Below, piece by piece: positions 42,656-52,584 of a stretch of 64,000 nt of DNA. The stretch spans positions 4,550 to 68,549 of the forward strand of contig JBBQAM010000019.1 of NCBI GenBank assembly GCA_038316335.1. The letters run 5' to 3'. Origin of the DNA: JALHST01 sp038316335 (GTDB lineage Bacteria > Bacteroidota > Bacteroidia > Flavobacteriales > Flavobacteriaceae). The position numbers and the translations under genes are program-made. Numbering within the stretch: position 1 is the stretch's first letter; every line of letters begins with the position of its first letter. A model generated the notes under the pieces. The model was not told the origin of the DNA. It searched no databases and saw only the letters and a list, made by a program, of their open reading frames with translations.

Positions 42656-45286
42656 ATGGAGATTCCATCAAAATATGAGCCCCAAAAGGCTGAAGACCGC
42701 TGGTATGACTATTGGATGAAGCACAATTTCTTCCATTCAACACCTGATGCGCGTAAACCGTATACAATCGTTATTCCACCTCCCAATGTTACAGGCGTAC
42801 TGCATATGGGTCATATGCTGAATAATACCTTGCAAGACGTACTCATACGAAGGGCCCGTCTTATGGGTAGAAATGCGTGTTGGGTCCCTGGCACCGATCA
42901 TGCATCGATTGCGACAGAGGCGAAAGTGGTGGCTAAATTAAAGGAGGAGGGCATTCAAAAGACCGATATTTCCCGCGAGGAGTTTTTAAAGCACGCTTGG
43001 GACTGGAAACAAAAGTATGGAGGCGTCATTTTAGAACAGTTGAAAAAACTAGGATGCTCTTGTGACTGGGATCGTACGGCATTTACCATGGATGACACTA
43101 TGTCTGCCTCGGTCATCAAGGTATTTGTAGATTTGTTCAATAAAGGGCTGATTTATCGTGGTTTTCGTATGGTCAATTGGGATCCCGAGGCACAGACTAC
43201 CCTATCGGATGAGGAGGTTGTTTACGAGGAAAAACAGGGGTTGCTATATTACATAGCCTATAAAATCGAGGGCTCCGACGAAAAGGTCACCATCGCCACT
43301 ACCCGCCCCGAAACCATCTTGGGCGATACGGCAATTTGCGTGCATCCTACCGATAAACGCTACCTGCATTTAAAAGGAAAAAAGGCCATCGTACCTATTT
43401 GTAATCGTATGATCCCTATTATACAAGATGATTATGTAGATGTTGAATTCGGAACTGGGTGTCTGAAAGTGACGCCGGCCCACGATACAAATGACCATGC
43501 CTTGGGTGAAAAGCACCAACTGCCCAGTATCGATATCTTTAACGCAGATGCTACCCTGAACTCCTTCGGGCTTCATTACGAGGGTCAAGACCGTTTTGTT
43601 GTAAGAAAATCAATTGCGAGGGAGTTGGAGGAAAAGGGCTATTTAGTAAAGACCGAGCCATACTTGAACAAAGTCGGAACCTCTGAACGTACAAAAGCCG
43701 TTATTGAGCCGCGGTTGTCGGATCAGTGGTTCTTAAAAATGGAAGATCTCGTAAAGCCCGCCATTAAAGCAGTACTCGAAACCCAGGAAATTAAGTTTTT
43801 TCCAAAAAAGTTTGACAACACCTATCGTCATTGGATGGAGAATATACGCGATTGGAACATCTCACGACAACTATGGTGGGGCCAGCGCATCCCGGCATAC
43901 TATTTCGGGGACGCACAAGATGATTTTGTGGTGGCCGCATCTGAGGAGGATGCCTTGAAGCTAGCAAAAGAAAAATCAGGCAAAATTCATTTGTCCTTAA
44001 AAGACCTGAGACAAGATGAAGATGTGGTCGATACCTGGTTCTCTTCATGGCTTTGGCCCATGACCGTTTTCAATGGTATTTTAGAACCGGATAATGAAGA
44101 AATTGCCTATTACTATCCCACGAATGATCTGGTCACCGGACCCGATATTATCTTTTTTTGGGTAGCACGTATGATCATCGCAGGCTATGAATTTCGCGGA
44201 TCAAAACCCTTCGAGCATGTTTACTTCACCGGGATTGTCCGCGATAAACAACGGCGGAAAATGTCAAAGTCCTTGGGCAATTCCCCCGATGCCCTGCACC
44301 TTATCGAACAATATGGTGCCGATGGGGTCCGGGTCGGACTCCTATTGAGTGCGGCCGCAGGCAATGATTTGATGTTCGATGAAGACCTATGCCAACAAGG
44401 CAAGAATTTTGCCAATAAGATTTGGAATGGTTTCCGTCTCGTGAAGAGTTGGGAAGTTGAAGATATCCAGCAGCCACAAGCCTCAAAATTGGGAATCGCA
44501 TGGTACCAATCAAAATTCAACCAAACATTGGTGGAAATCGAGGACCATTTCAGCAAATTCCGTATTTCAGATGCCCTTATGGCCATTTACAAATTAGTTT
44601 GGGACGATTACAGTTCTTGGCTATTGGAAATCATCAAACCCGCTTATCGCGAACCTATTGACAAAACTTCGTTAGAGGCGGTCCTTCTAATACTCGAGCA
44701 AAATCTGAAACTCCTTCATCCTTTTATGCCTTTCTTGACCGAAGAAATATGGCAGCACATTCGCCAACGTTCCCCGGAACAGGCATTGATAGTCGCCCAA
44801 TGGCCAAAGCAGTCAAAATTCGATACATCACTTATCAGCAGTTTCGATTTCGCTTCCCACGTCATTGCCGGCATTCGAACCATTCGAAAAGAAAAGAACA
44901 TTCCGATTAAAGAGCCCCTGAAGTTGTCAGTAGTGAACAGCGGTGAAGTGACGCGGGATTGGGATCAGATGATTCAAAAGCTTACCAATATTTCCGACAT
45001 TGACTATCGTAAGGAACCTATTGAGGGAGCACTAACATTTCGGGTAACGAACAACGAATATTTCATCCCAATGGCAGGGGCTATTGATATTGGGTCTGAA
45101 ATTTGTAAAATACAGGAAGAGCTCGATTATACTAAAGGTTTTTTAAATTCTGTTTTAAAGAAACTTAACAACGAACGATTTGTGAAAAACGCCCCGGAAC
45201 CTGTAATTGCCCTTGAACGCAAAAAACAAGCCGATGCCCAGGCCAAAATCGAGACCTTGGAAAAGAGTTTGGCAAGTTTTGAATAA
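42656..45286 (+). CDS. valS: valyl-tRNA synthetase
   Basis: 876 aa class I synthetase. HIGH-type motif PPNVTGVLHMGHML and KMSKSLGNSPDAL are clear, with the editing domain (TTRPETILGD), the tRNA-binding region and a C-terminal coiled-coil arm (ELDYTKGFLNSVLKKLNNERFVKNAPEP, residues about 810-850). The start is ATG 42656 (MEIPSKYEP); a TTG at 42602 would add 18 residues that are not typical. Confidence 0.96.
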   Translation: MEIPSKYEPQKAEDRWYDYWMKHNFFHSTPDARKPYTIVIPPPNVTGVLHMGHMLNNTLQDVLIRRARLMGRNACWVPGTDHASIATEAKVVAKLKEEGIQKTDISREEFLKHAWDWKQKYGGVILEQLKKLGCSCDWDRTAFTMDDTMSASVIKVFVDLFNKGLIYRGFRMVNWDPEAQTTLSDEEVVYEEKQGLLYYIAYKIEGSDEKVTIATTRPETILGDTAICVHPTDKRYLHLKGKKAIVPICNRMIPIIQDDYVDVEFGTGCLKVTPAHDTNDHALGEKHQLPSIDIFNADATLNSFGLHYEGQDRFVVRKSIARELEEKGYLVKTEPYLNKVGTSERTKAVIEPRLSDQWFLKMEDLVKPAIKAVLETQEIKFFPKKFDNTYRHWMENIRDWNISRQLWWGQRIPAYYFGDAQDDFVVAASEEDALKLAKEKSGKIHLSLKDLRQDEDVVDTWFSSWLWPMTVFNGILEPDNEEIAYYYPTNDLVTGPDIIFFWVARMIIAGYEFRGSKPFEHVYFTGIVRDKQRRKMSKSLGNSPDALHLIEQYGADGVRVGLLLSAAAGNDLMFDEDLCQQGKNFANKIWNGFRLVKSWEVEDIQQPQASKLGIAWYQSKFNQTLVEIEDHFSKFRISDALMAIYKLVWDDYSSWLLEIIKPAYREPIDKTSLEAVLLILEQNLKLLHPFMPFLTEEIWQHIRQRSPEQALIVAQWPKQSKFDTSLISSFDFASHVIAGIRTIRKEKNIPIKEPLKLSVVNSGEVTRDWDQMIQKLTNISDIDYRKEPIEGALTFRVTNNEYFIPMAGAIDIGSEICKIQEELDYTKGFLNSVLKKLNNERFVKNAPEPVIALERKKQADAQAKIETLEKSLASFE

Positions 45287-45492
45287 GAAATTAAAAGCGT
45301 ATAACTACGTGTCTTATCCCAGTGATCAGGTTCCGGTTTTTAATGAGAAATAGCGCCCCATTAAACTAGGACAGGTCTTTCTGGTTCGTTTGGTTAGCGC
45401 TTTCGTGTCGAAATCGGTCAAGCTTTTTACTAAAAGAATCGAAAGATCAGACAAACTTTCCTATATTAGTAACTAACTTAAAACCATCCACC

Positions 45493-45660
45493 ATGAGAAG
45501 TCTTCTTTGGCTAGTTGCCGTTATTTGTATTATTATCTGGCTTTTAGGAATGTTAGGCCTGGTACCCGGCTTGGCGACTAGTAGCTTGATCCATATTCTT
45601 CTCGTAATTGCCGTGATCGTTATTCTTTACAATATTATTTCGGGACGTAAACCCTTATAG
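45493..45660 (+). CDS. lmo0937-type small membrane protein
   Basis: 55 aa, two TM helices: LLWLVAVICIIIWLLGMLGLVPG and LIHILLVIAVIVILYNII, ending SGRKPL. The pattern fits the lmo0937/DUF5670 family of short membrane proteins, often stress-linked; function unknown. It stands alone between valS and a secreted protein. Confidence 0.8.
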   Translation: MRSLLWLVAVICIIIWLLGMLGLVPGLATSSLIHILLVIAVIVILYNIISGRKPL

Positions 45661-45823
45661 GCATCCCTAAAGTGTTGAACCATCGGTCAATTCAAGATGT
45701 GTTTTATGATACCCTCCAGGAAGGGCAGGTCATCATTTTTATATCGGGAGCCTAGCATAACAGGGTTGAGGTTAAAACAATAAAATTCCTTAGGAATTCT
45801 AACTATTTAAAAAATTGAATATC

Positions 45824-46417
45824 ATGAAAAAAATGCTGATCTGCTTGGGATTGGTGATATCCTTCCAGGCAATGGCCCAGGAAAAAAAACCTGAAATACT
45901 AGCCTCCGATATCCAAATCAAAACAGCGTTACTGCCAGCCCCGGAAGAGGATAAAGCAGCGGCCATGGTCTACGGCTATGATGCCTCCGGGGAATTTGTC
46001 GTACTAAAGGAAGGCACCAATAATCTTGTCTGCATAGCCGATGATCCCGCCAAGGAAGGGATTAGCGTCGCCTGTTATTCAAAAAAACTCGAGCCTTTTA
46101 TGAAAAGAAGTCGTGAGCTCACCGCCGAAGGGAAGGATTTTAAGGAAAAACAAGAGATAAGAGGGGCAGAAGTAGCTGAAGGAAAGATAGAAATGCCAAA
46201 AGAACCTAGTATGTTGTATGTATATTATGGAAGTGATTCCGCCTACGACAAAACGACTGGGGAATTGGCCGACGGCCAATATCGTTACGTGATCTATACG
46301 CCGTTTGCTACGCCTGAATCAACAGGATTGCCAACAAAACCGCATGCTAAGGGAATGCCTTGGTTAATGGACCCTGGCACCTATCGGGCGCATATCATGA
46401 TTGGACCTTTTAATTAA
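45824..46417 (+). CDS. secreted protein of unknown function
   Basis: 197 aa with a signal peptide (MKKMLICLGLVISFQAMAQ). The mature part contains one Cys pair (LVCIAD..SVACYSKK), a charged linker, and a compact C-terminal domain ending PWLMDPGTYRAHIMIGPFN. I do not recognise the family. A start at TTG 45815 is possible; ATG 45824 is better. Its end overlaps the convergent DoxX-like gene by 8 bp. Confidence 0.7.
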   Translation: MKKMLICLGLVISFQAMAQEKKPEILASDIQIKTALLPAPEEDKAAAMVYGYDASGEFVVLKEGTNNLVCIADDPAKEGISVACYSKKLEPFMKRSRELTAEGKDFKEKQEIRGAEVAEGKIEMPKEPSMLYVYYGSDSAYDKTTGELADGQYRYVIYTPFATPESTGLPTKPHAKGMPWLMDPGTYRAHIMIGPFN

Positions 46418-46901
46418 GCTGGCGTTCTAAATTTCTTTTTTCAAACGCTTGCTCAACGGTATTTTCAACAGGTCTTTTTGGCAAGGGATCTTCAATAACA
46501 CCTTGTCTTATTTCGATATATTCATATACCAAAACACTCAGAATAATAATGTTTTTTGTAATATACTGGCCTAAAATCGTTAACGAAAAGGGCGCATCGC
46601 CAAAAACCAGATGAGGGAAAAGAAAAACCGGCGTGAAGGTCAGTATAATATGACCTATTGCAAGTGGGAGAATTATTCGTTTAAAGTAGTTTAACAGCAG
46701 GAATAGCCCGATACCGGTTTCCAAAATTGCAAGAAGTAGTATTGAAACGCGGGCATCTAGCAGACCAAAGGTCAGTTCATGAATCGTATCTTGTGCCAAA
46801 TGCTCGGCCGGACTTAGATTGGGAATAAATTTTAAGGCCCCGAACCATAAGTAAACAATCCCTGTAGACGCAGTAAGCAATTTATTTCTAGTCAAATTCA
46901 T
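46410..46901 (-). CDS. DoxX-like integral membrane protein
   Basis: 163 aa with about four TM helices (10-28, 50-72, 77-95, 108-128) and a charged C-terminal tail. The motif GIVYLWFGALKFIP is typical of DoxX-like proteins. Function unknown. It lies 30 bp downstream of the barrel gene and is probably co-transcribed. Confidence 0.7.
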   Translation of the reverse strand: MNLTRNKLLTASTGIVYLWFGALKFIPNLSPAEHLAQDTIHELTFGLLDARVSILLLAILETGIGLFLLLNYFKRIILPLAIGHIILTFTPVFLFPHLVFGDAPFSLTILGQYITKNIIILSVLVYEYIEIRQGVIEDPLPKRPVENTVEQAFEKRNLERQLN

Positions 46902-46931
46902 GGTCTCCTTGATTAAATCGGTTTCAATATC

Positions 46932-48077
46932 TCAATTTTTTAAATTTTCCTGAAGTGCTGGATCTAACTTGATCTTGTTGTTTGAAAATCGATAACTAAT
47001 ACCAATATTCAAAACATAATCGGCAAAGGCGGCATCTCCGGCCCTTGGAGTTCCCGTCATGGCCTCGGTCTGTTTATCGGTAATACTCTGGGGACGATCA
47101 CGTCGAATCGCAAAAGGAAGATTAAGATTCAGTGAAAAATTATTTTTCATAAAACTAATTCCTGGGTCTATTGAAAGTACGTTACCAGGTCTTCGAAATC
47201 CTTCATTTCCCCCAATAAGATCCCGTATAGGCACACAATCGAATCTCGCCCCAAGGGAAGAAGAAATAAAATCGTTAATAGAATAACTAAATCCGGCCCG
47301 TATGGAATATTGATCAGGAACGGCCATGATGGCTTCATTGGCCAAAAGCGGACTTAAAGTCTCCCTAAAAGTGCGTATACCGTTTGTTTCGCGAGGGTTC
47401 AAAAGATAAAAACCGCCTCCGTAGGCAAATAGTTTGTTAGCCAGCTTTTGATAAAATTGCGCATCAAGCGTAATACCAAAACCGCCGTCTCCCGGTTGAA
47501 TCGATTGGTCTACAGGACGAACTTCCGGACTTCCTTCGGGGCCAACGTTATAAAAAATATCAGAGGCGTTGAAATTCCCTGTCGGCAGCTTAATTCCGAA
47601 GCCAATAGCAACATTGCCATTCGGATTGCTTTCCATGTTTAACAACCAATAGCCTACTCCGATTCGAATATCGGCAAGGCCCCGCGAGTAACTACTATGG
47701 CGCTCATCCCTTCCGTGCTCATACAAGGAAGATCTTGAATTGATTACAGTAGGTAGCGTCATACTTGCATACCACCGATCTGAAAGGCCATACGTCAAAA
47801 AGAAATCCCAGGCGTTTGCCTGGTTAATTACCTCTGTATTATTGGTAACTCGATCCGCTTCTTCGGTGGTGCCCCTAAAGTGGCGGAAAGACTTAAAATA
47901 GCGGTAGTTCACTCCCAATTGCAAATCTCCTGGCTGCAATTGATTTGCTTCAAGGCTCGTACCCACGCAGGAAGAAAAGTGTCGAATGGCCACACATCCT
48001 TGGGCATGCGATCGGTATCCGATTAGGCAAAGCACAATTAAAAAAAACAGGCTATTATTCTTTGAAATTATACGCAT
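46932..48077 (-). CDS. outer-membrane beta-barrel protein (transporter-like)
   Basis: 381 aa; signal peptide ending SHAQG. A Cys pair lies near the N-terminus (GCVAIRHFSSCVG), then alternating strands: LGVNYRYFKSFR, WDFFLTYGLSDRWYASMTLP, ADIRIGVGYWLL, VAIGFGIKLPTG, ending NIGISYRFSNN. This resembles the MetA/phenol-type channel family, but the substrate is unknown. Confidence 0.7.
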   Translation of the reverse strand: MRIISKNNSLFFLIVLCLIGYRSHAQGCVAIRHFSSCVGTSLEANQLQPGDLQLGVNYRYFKSFRHFRGTTEEADRVTNNTEVINQANAWDFFLTYGLSDRWYASMTLPTVINSRSSLYEHGRDERHSSYSRGLADIRIGVGYWLLNMESNPNGNVAIGFGIKLPTGNFNASDIFYNVGPEGSPEVRPVDQSIQPGDGGFGITLDAQFYQKLANKLFAYGGGFYLLNPRETNGIRTFRETLSPLLANEAIMAVPDQYSIRAGFSYSINDFISSSLGARFDCVPIRDLIGGNEGFRRPGNVLSIDPGISFMKNNFSLNLNLPFAIRRDRPQSITDKQTEAMTGTPRAGDAAFADYVLNIGISYRFSNNKIKLDPALQENLKN

Positions 48078-48308
48078 GGTTTGGTCGGTCTTGATTTGAT
48101 AAAAAGGCCAATCAACAACGACCAGCCTTTATACCCTCTTTATGATAAACAAATACTAACTCTTAATTAACTCAGGGCTAAAGTAATGATGGTAGGGCTA
48201 TCATTCGATTAACTATAGGCTAAATAAGGTTAAGGAGAAATTAAATAAGTTAATGAAAAATTAATATGTATTAATAGATACGCTATTTTAGGTTATTTCG
48301 TAAAGCGC

Positions 48309-49580
48309 ATGAACAAAAGAAACATTTATATAATAATATTCATTGTCTCGATTCTAGGGCTGGCGATTGTACAGTACCAATATCTCCAGGTGGGTTTAAA
48401 TCTTGCGAAAGTACAATTCAACAAAAAAATAGGACAGACCAGTGAGACCATCAAATCAGAATTAAGCAACACCAACGAACTGACCTACTTAATTGGACGT
48501 GCTTTAAAGAAGGATAATAGCAATTTTAAGACAAGTGTAGATAGTATTGCGAATGCCTCAAGTCGATTTTTAAATGATTATATTACCCAGCGGCTCGTAC
48601 AAAATGGTATCGATTCGGATTTCACGTATACGCTATATGCCAGGGACTCGACATTCTATCTTAAATCGCCGGTGTCTTTTGAGAATGAAGAGCGTCTGGC
48701 AACCTATCCAATAGCCCTTGTCGGTTATTTGCCCGAACTCGTGCAGGAAAAACTGATATTAGAACTACGCTTTAGGGACTTGAATACGTATTTTTTGTCA
48801 AAATTGAGCGGTCTAACCCTTCCAAGCATACTTTTTCTAATCGGAATTTTAATCACGGTGATATGGGTCCTAAGAACCTATTACTGGCAACGAAATCTCA
48901 TTACTACGACCAATGAATTTATAAACAATCTAACCCATGAATTGAAGACTCCAGTATTTTCGATTGGTTTGGCAACCAAAATTCTTGATGAACATGTCAA
49001 CAGTAGTCAAAAACCTATTTTAACGATTATTCGACAACAGGTACATAAATTGACCGAGCATATCGATAAAGTCCTGGAACTGGCAAGCCTGGAAGGGAAA
49101 AAAGAGGTATTCAGCTTACAAATAATCGATTTTAAGCCTTATTTGCAAAAGCTCTGTGAGGAATTCAAATTGCTCACCTCTATCGAAAATGTGCAATTCA
49201 CGTACAACTTGGCGTCGGGTAAATATCTGATAAAGGCCGAAACCTTTCACTTGGAAAATGCGATAAACAATCTGTTAGACAATGCAAAAAAATATGCCAA
49301 GCAACCACAGATCCATCTTGAAACAACTATAAACAAGGGTCAACTTACCATAAGCGTAAAAGACAATGGGCAGGGAATCGAAAGCAATCAAAAGCGTCAT
49401 ATTTTCAAAAAATATTATCGGGTGGCCCAAGGGGATATACATCAGGTAAAAGGCTATGGTCTTGGCCTTAGTTATGTAAAAAAAGTCGTAGAAAACCTTA
49501 AGGGAAAAGTAGCCATTGAAAGTGAAATAAATAAAGGCACCATAGTGAAACTCTCAATACCTTTGCGCAATGGCAGATGA
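48309..49580 (+). CDS. membrane sensor histidine kinase
   Basis: 423 aa. TM helices at about 5-25 and 172-192 flank a periplasmic sensor domain. The HisKA motif LTHELKTPVFSIGLATKIL carries the phospho-His. The HATPase region has NAINNLLDNAKKYA, VKDNGQGI and GYGLGLSYVKKVVE. No HAMP domain is evident. It overlaps its regulator by 11 bp. Confidence 0.93.
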   Translation: MNKRNIYIIIFIVSILGLAIVQYQYLQVGLNLAKVQFNKKIGQTSETIKSELSNTNELTYLIGRALKKDNSNFKTSVDSIANASSRFLNDYITQRLVQNGIDSDFTYTLYARDSTFYLKSPVSFENEERLATYPIALVGYLPELVQEKLILELRFRDLNTYFLSKLSGLTLPSILFLIGILITVIWVLRTYYWQRNLITTTNEFINNLTHELKTPVFSIGLATKILDEHVNSSQKPILTIIRQQVHKLTEHIDKVLELASLEGKKEVFSLQIIDFKPYLQKLCEEFKLLTSIENVQFTYNLASGKYLIKAETFHLENAINNLLDNAKKYAKQPQIHLETTINKGQLTISVKDNGQGIESNQKRHIFKKYYRVAQGDIHQVKGYGLGLSYVKKVVENLKGKVAIESEINKGTIVKLSIPLRNGR

Positions 49581-50271
49581 AATTTATAGCATACTGTTGG
49601 TCGAGGATGATCCTTCCTTGGGCTATTTACTTTCTGAATACCTCCAAATGAAAGGATTCGGGATTACGTGGGCCAAAAATGGTAAGATAGCCTTGGATGA
49701 AATGGATTCGAATACCTTTGACCTTGGTATTTTAGACGTAATGATGCCCGAAATGGATGGTTTTACGTTGGCCAAGGAAATGAAAATCAGAAATTCCACC
49801 CTTCCGTTTATCTTTCTAAGTGCCAAGTCGCTAAAGATCGATGTTCTTAAGGGGTTTTCACTTGGTGCGGTCGACTACTTGAAAAAGCCGATCGACGAAG
49901 AAGAATTGGTTATAAGGATCGAAATGCTATTGTCGCGGCTATCTCCCACCACCAGTGAAATCTTGCCAAAAAACGATTATAAACTGGGGGCCTATCTATA
50001 CAACAGCCTGAATCAGGAATTGATATATAATGACGAAATCATTCATTTGACTACCAAGGAAAACGAAGTTTTGGAATTTCTTGTCACCCACAAGAACAAG
50101 CTCTGCCGACATAAGGACATCTTAATCGGAATCTGGCGCAAAAACGATTATTTCAATCAAAAAAGCCTAAATGTCTTTATTACCCACCTTCGAAAATATT
50201 TGGAAAAGGATCCCTCGCTTAAAATCGATAACGTACACGGCCAAGGTTTTATTTTTCGCGATGAGCAGTAG
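49570..50271 (+). CDS. OmpR-family response regulator
   Basis: 233 aa. A receiver domain (Glu12-Asp13-Asp14, phospho-Asp56 in LDVMMPEMDGF, Lys in YLKKPID) is followed by a winged-helix DNA-binding domain (about 135-230). It pairs with the preceding kinase (11-bp overlap). Target genes are not identifiable. Confidence 0.95.
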   Translation: MADEIYSILLVEDDPSLGYLLSEYLQMKGFGITWAKNGKIALDEMDSNTFDLGILDVMMPEMDGFTLAKEMKIRNSTLPFIFLSAKSLKIDVLKGFSLGAVDYLKKPIDEEELVIRIEMLLSRLSPTTSEILPKNDYKLGAYLYNSLNQELIYNDEIIHLTTKENEVLEFLVTHKNKLCRHKDILIGIWRKNDYFNQKSLNVFITHLRKYLEKDPSLKIDNVHGQGFIFRDEQ

Positions 50272-50420
50272 CGTGTTTCACAACCGATATAATCTCCCTA
50301 CTTTCTCGACATATCGAAATTACGGCCAAAAAATGCCCGTTTCGATGAATTTGCCTTTCAATCGGATTTTATAGAATTTGTAATTCAACGTATCTTTGTT
50401 TTCAAGATAGTCGATTGCCT

Positions 50421-51701
50421 ATGGAAACCTATGCAAAGGCGCTGTTGTACGCCATCCCTTTTTTCATACTATTATTGGTCGCCGAAATAGCCTATGGTTA
50501 TTTTGTGAAGGATCAAAAGCATAAGGTTATGGACTCGGTTTCAGGCATTAGCTCTGGATTGACCAATATAATTAAGGATTCCTTGGGACTTGGGGTAATT
50601 ATCGTTACCTATCCGTTTTTGCTCGAACATTTGGCAGTGACCGAAATTAAGGCTACTTGGGCCGTTTGGCTGATTGCTTTTATTGCAATCGATTTTGCGG
50701 GATATTGGAACCATCGTTTAAGCCATAAAGTAAATTTCTTTTGGAACCAACATGTAATTCATCACAGTAGTGAGGAGTTCAATTTGGCATGTGCCTTGCG
50801 TCAATCGATTTCGAATCTTATCGGTTATTTTCCTTTTTTACTCGTTCCCGCCGCCATTTTGGGCGTACCTGCCGAAATCATCGCAATTCTTGCCCCCATT
50901 CATCTTTTCGCCCAATTTTGGTACCACACACAACATATCGGAAAATTGGGTTGGCTCGAATACGTAATCGTAACACCATCACAACATCGGGTTCACCACG
51001 CCATTAACCCGGAATATATCGATAAAAACCTAGGGCAGATTTTGTGTGTTTGGGATCGTTTATTCGGTACTTTTCAGGAAGAACTTGTCGAGGCACCTCC
51101 ACAATATGGGGTTTTAAAGCCTGCAAAAACATGGAATCCCATCCTTATAAATTTTCAGCACCTTTGGCAATTGTGCAAGGATGCTTGGCATACCAACAAC
51201 TATTGGGACAAAATACGGATTTGGTTTATGCCTACCGGATGGCGACCCAGCGATGTAAAAAAGGCCTATCCCTTAGATGCTATCAAAGACGTGTACACTT
51301 TTGAACGCTATACAACACCCACTTCAAAAGCATTGAACGGGTATGCCATCTTTCAAGTTTTGGCCACCACGGGCTTATTGTTATTTATGTTCTACAACTA
51401 TTCGAACATTGGCTTTCGTGGTTTACTCACCTTCGGTACCTTTATCTTTATGGGAATTTATGGGTATACTAGTCTAATGGACCGGGCCAAATATGCAGTA
51501 TGGATCGAGCTTGGGAGAGCGGCCTTCGGCATGGCATTTATTTTTATTACAGGAGATTGGTTTGGCATAAATGCCTACCTGCCCTGGGGAAGTTGGCTGG
51601 TAAATCTCTATTTCATGGCAACGGCCTGGGGCGGAATTTATTTTACCTTTATAGCCTATAATCGAATTCCGGATAACATAGGAAAGCAACTACGATCATG
51701 A
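50421..51701 (+). CDS. fatty-acid hydroxylase superfamily protein, AGMO-like
   Basis: 426 aa integral membrane di-iron enzyme. His boxes are NHRLSH, NQHVIHHSSEEFN, HTQHIGK and QHRVHH, with TM helices at both ends. The layout and the IHHSSEEFNLACALRQS segment resemble alkylglycerol monooxygenase more than sterol desaturase; the substrate is not proven. The start is ATG 50421. It overlaps the creatininase gene (ATGA). Confidence 0.8.
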   Translation: METYAKALLYAIPFFILLLVAEIAYGYFVKDQKHKVMDSVSGISSGLTNIIKDSLGLGVIIVTYPFLLEHLAVTEIKATWAVWLIAFIAIDFAGYWNHRLSHKVNFFWNQHVIHHSSEEFNLACALRQSISNLIGYFPFLLVPAAILGVPAEIIAILAPIHLFAQFWYHTQHIGKLGWLEYVIVTPSQHRVHHAINPEYIDKNLGQILCVWDRLFGTFQEELVEAPPQYGVLKPAKTWNPILINFQHLWQLCKDAWHTNNYWDKIRIWFMPTGWRPSDVKKAYPLDAIKDVYTFERYTTPTSKALNGYAIFQVLATTGLLLFMFYNYSNIGFRGLLTFGTFIFMGIYGYTSLMDRAKYAVWIELGRAAFGMAFIFITGDWFGINAYLPWGSWLVNLYFMATAWGGIYFTFIAYNRIPDNIGKQLRS

Positions 51702-52459
51702 GACCATACATTTTAGCGGAAACCAATTGGGAAGCATTAAAAGAGACGCGATTTGAGCTCGCCATTTTACCTTGGGGAGCAACCGAGGCCCATAACTACC
51801 ACTTGCCATATGCCACCGATAACATACAAGCCGAACATTTAACGGCCGAATCGGCAAGGCTTGCCTGGGAGAAAGGGGCCAAGGTAATTGTATTGCCCAC
51901 CCTTCCATTTGGTGTGAATACCGGGCAATCGGATATTTATTTGGATATCAACCTGAATCCCAGTACACAGCTTGCCATTCTTACCGATATTATTCAAGTT
52001 TTAGAGCGACAGGGCATCTACAAATTGGTCATTTTTAATGGCCATGGCGGAAATGACTTTAAACCGATGATTCGTGAATTGGGATTGAAATTTCCGAAGA
52101 TGTTTATCAGCTTTACCTTTTTTCCCTTGGCTGTCGACAAGGATAACTATTTTGAGGAAAAAGGCGACCATGCTGATGAAATGGAAACCAGCTTAATGCT
52201 ACATTTACGGCCAGATTTGGTACTTCCGCCTGAGAAATGGGGAGATGGTACGTCTAGAAAACACAAAATCAAGTCGTATTCAGAAGGATGGGTCTGGGCA
52301 GAGCGGAAATGGTCACAAATCAGCAAGGATACCGGGTCTGGAAATCCCCATAAATCCTCGAAGGAAAAAGGGGCACGTTTTTTCAAGGACCTCACCTTGA
52401 AAATAAGTGAATTTTTTATAGCGCTTTGCAATACCGATTTGCACGACATGTATGAATAA
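51698..52459 (+). CDS. creatininase-family metal hydrolase
   Basis: 253 aa. Metal ligands fit the family: Glu and His in GATEAHNYHLPYATD, Asp in that segment, and Glu in DHADEMETS; the HGGND motif is present. Members hydrolyse cyclic or linear amides (creatinine, 3-dehydro-scyllo-inosamide and others). Coupling to the AGMO-like gene suggests a shared pathway. Confidence 0.88.
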   Translation: MRPYILAETNWEALKETRFELAILPWGATEAHNYHLPYATDNIQAEHLTAESARLAWEKGAKVIVLPTLPFGVNTGQSDIYLDINLNPSTQLAILTDIIQVLERQGIYKLVIFNGHGGNDFKPMIRELGLKFPKMFISFTFFPLAVDKDNYFEEKGDHADEMETSLMLHLRPDLVLPPEKWGDGTSRKHKIKSYSEGWVWAERKWSQISKDTGSGNPHKSSKEKGARFFKDLTLKISEFFIALCNTDLHDMYE

Positions 52460-52584
52460 AATTGGCAGGTTACCCCTTATAAACCTCCATGATGGTTCAG
52501 ATTCTTGGCAAATCGCCATTTTTCTGGATACCACTTTACGAATGCACTACCTGATTAGTTCGTATATTTGTTAAAAATTCTTGC

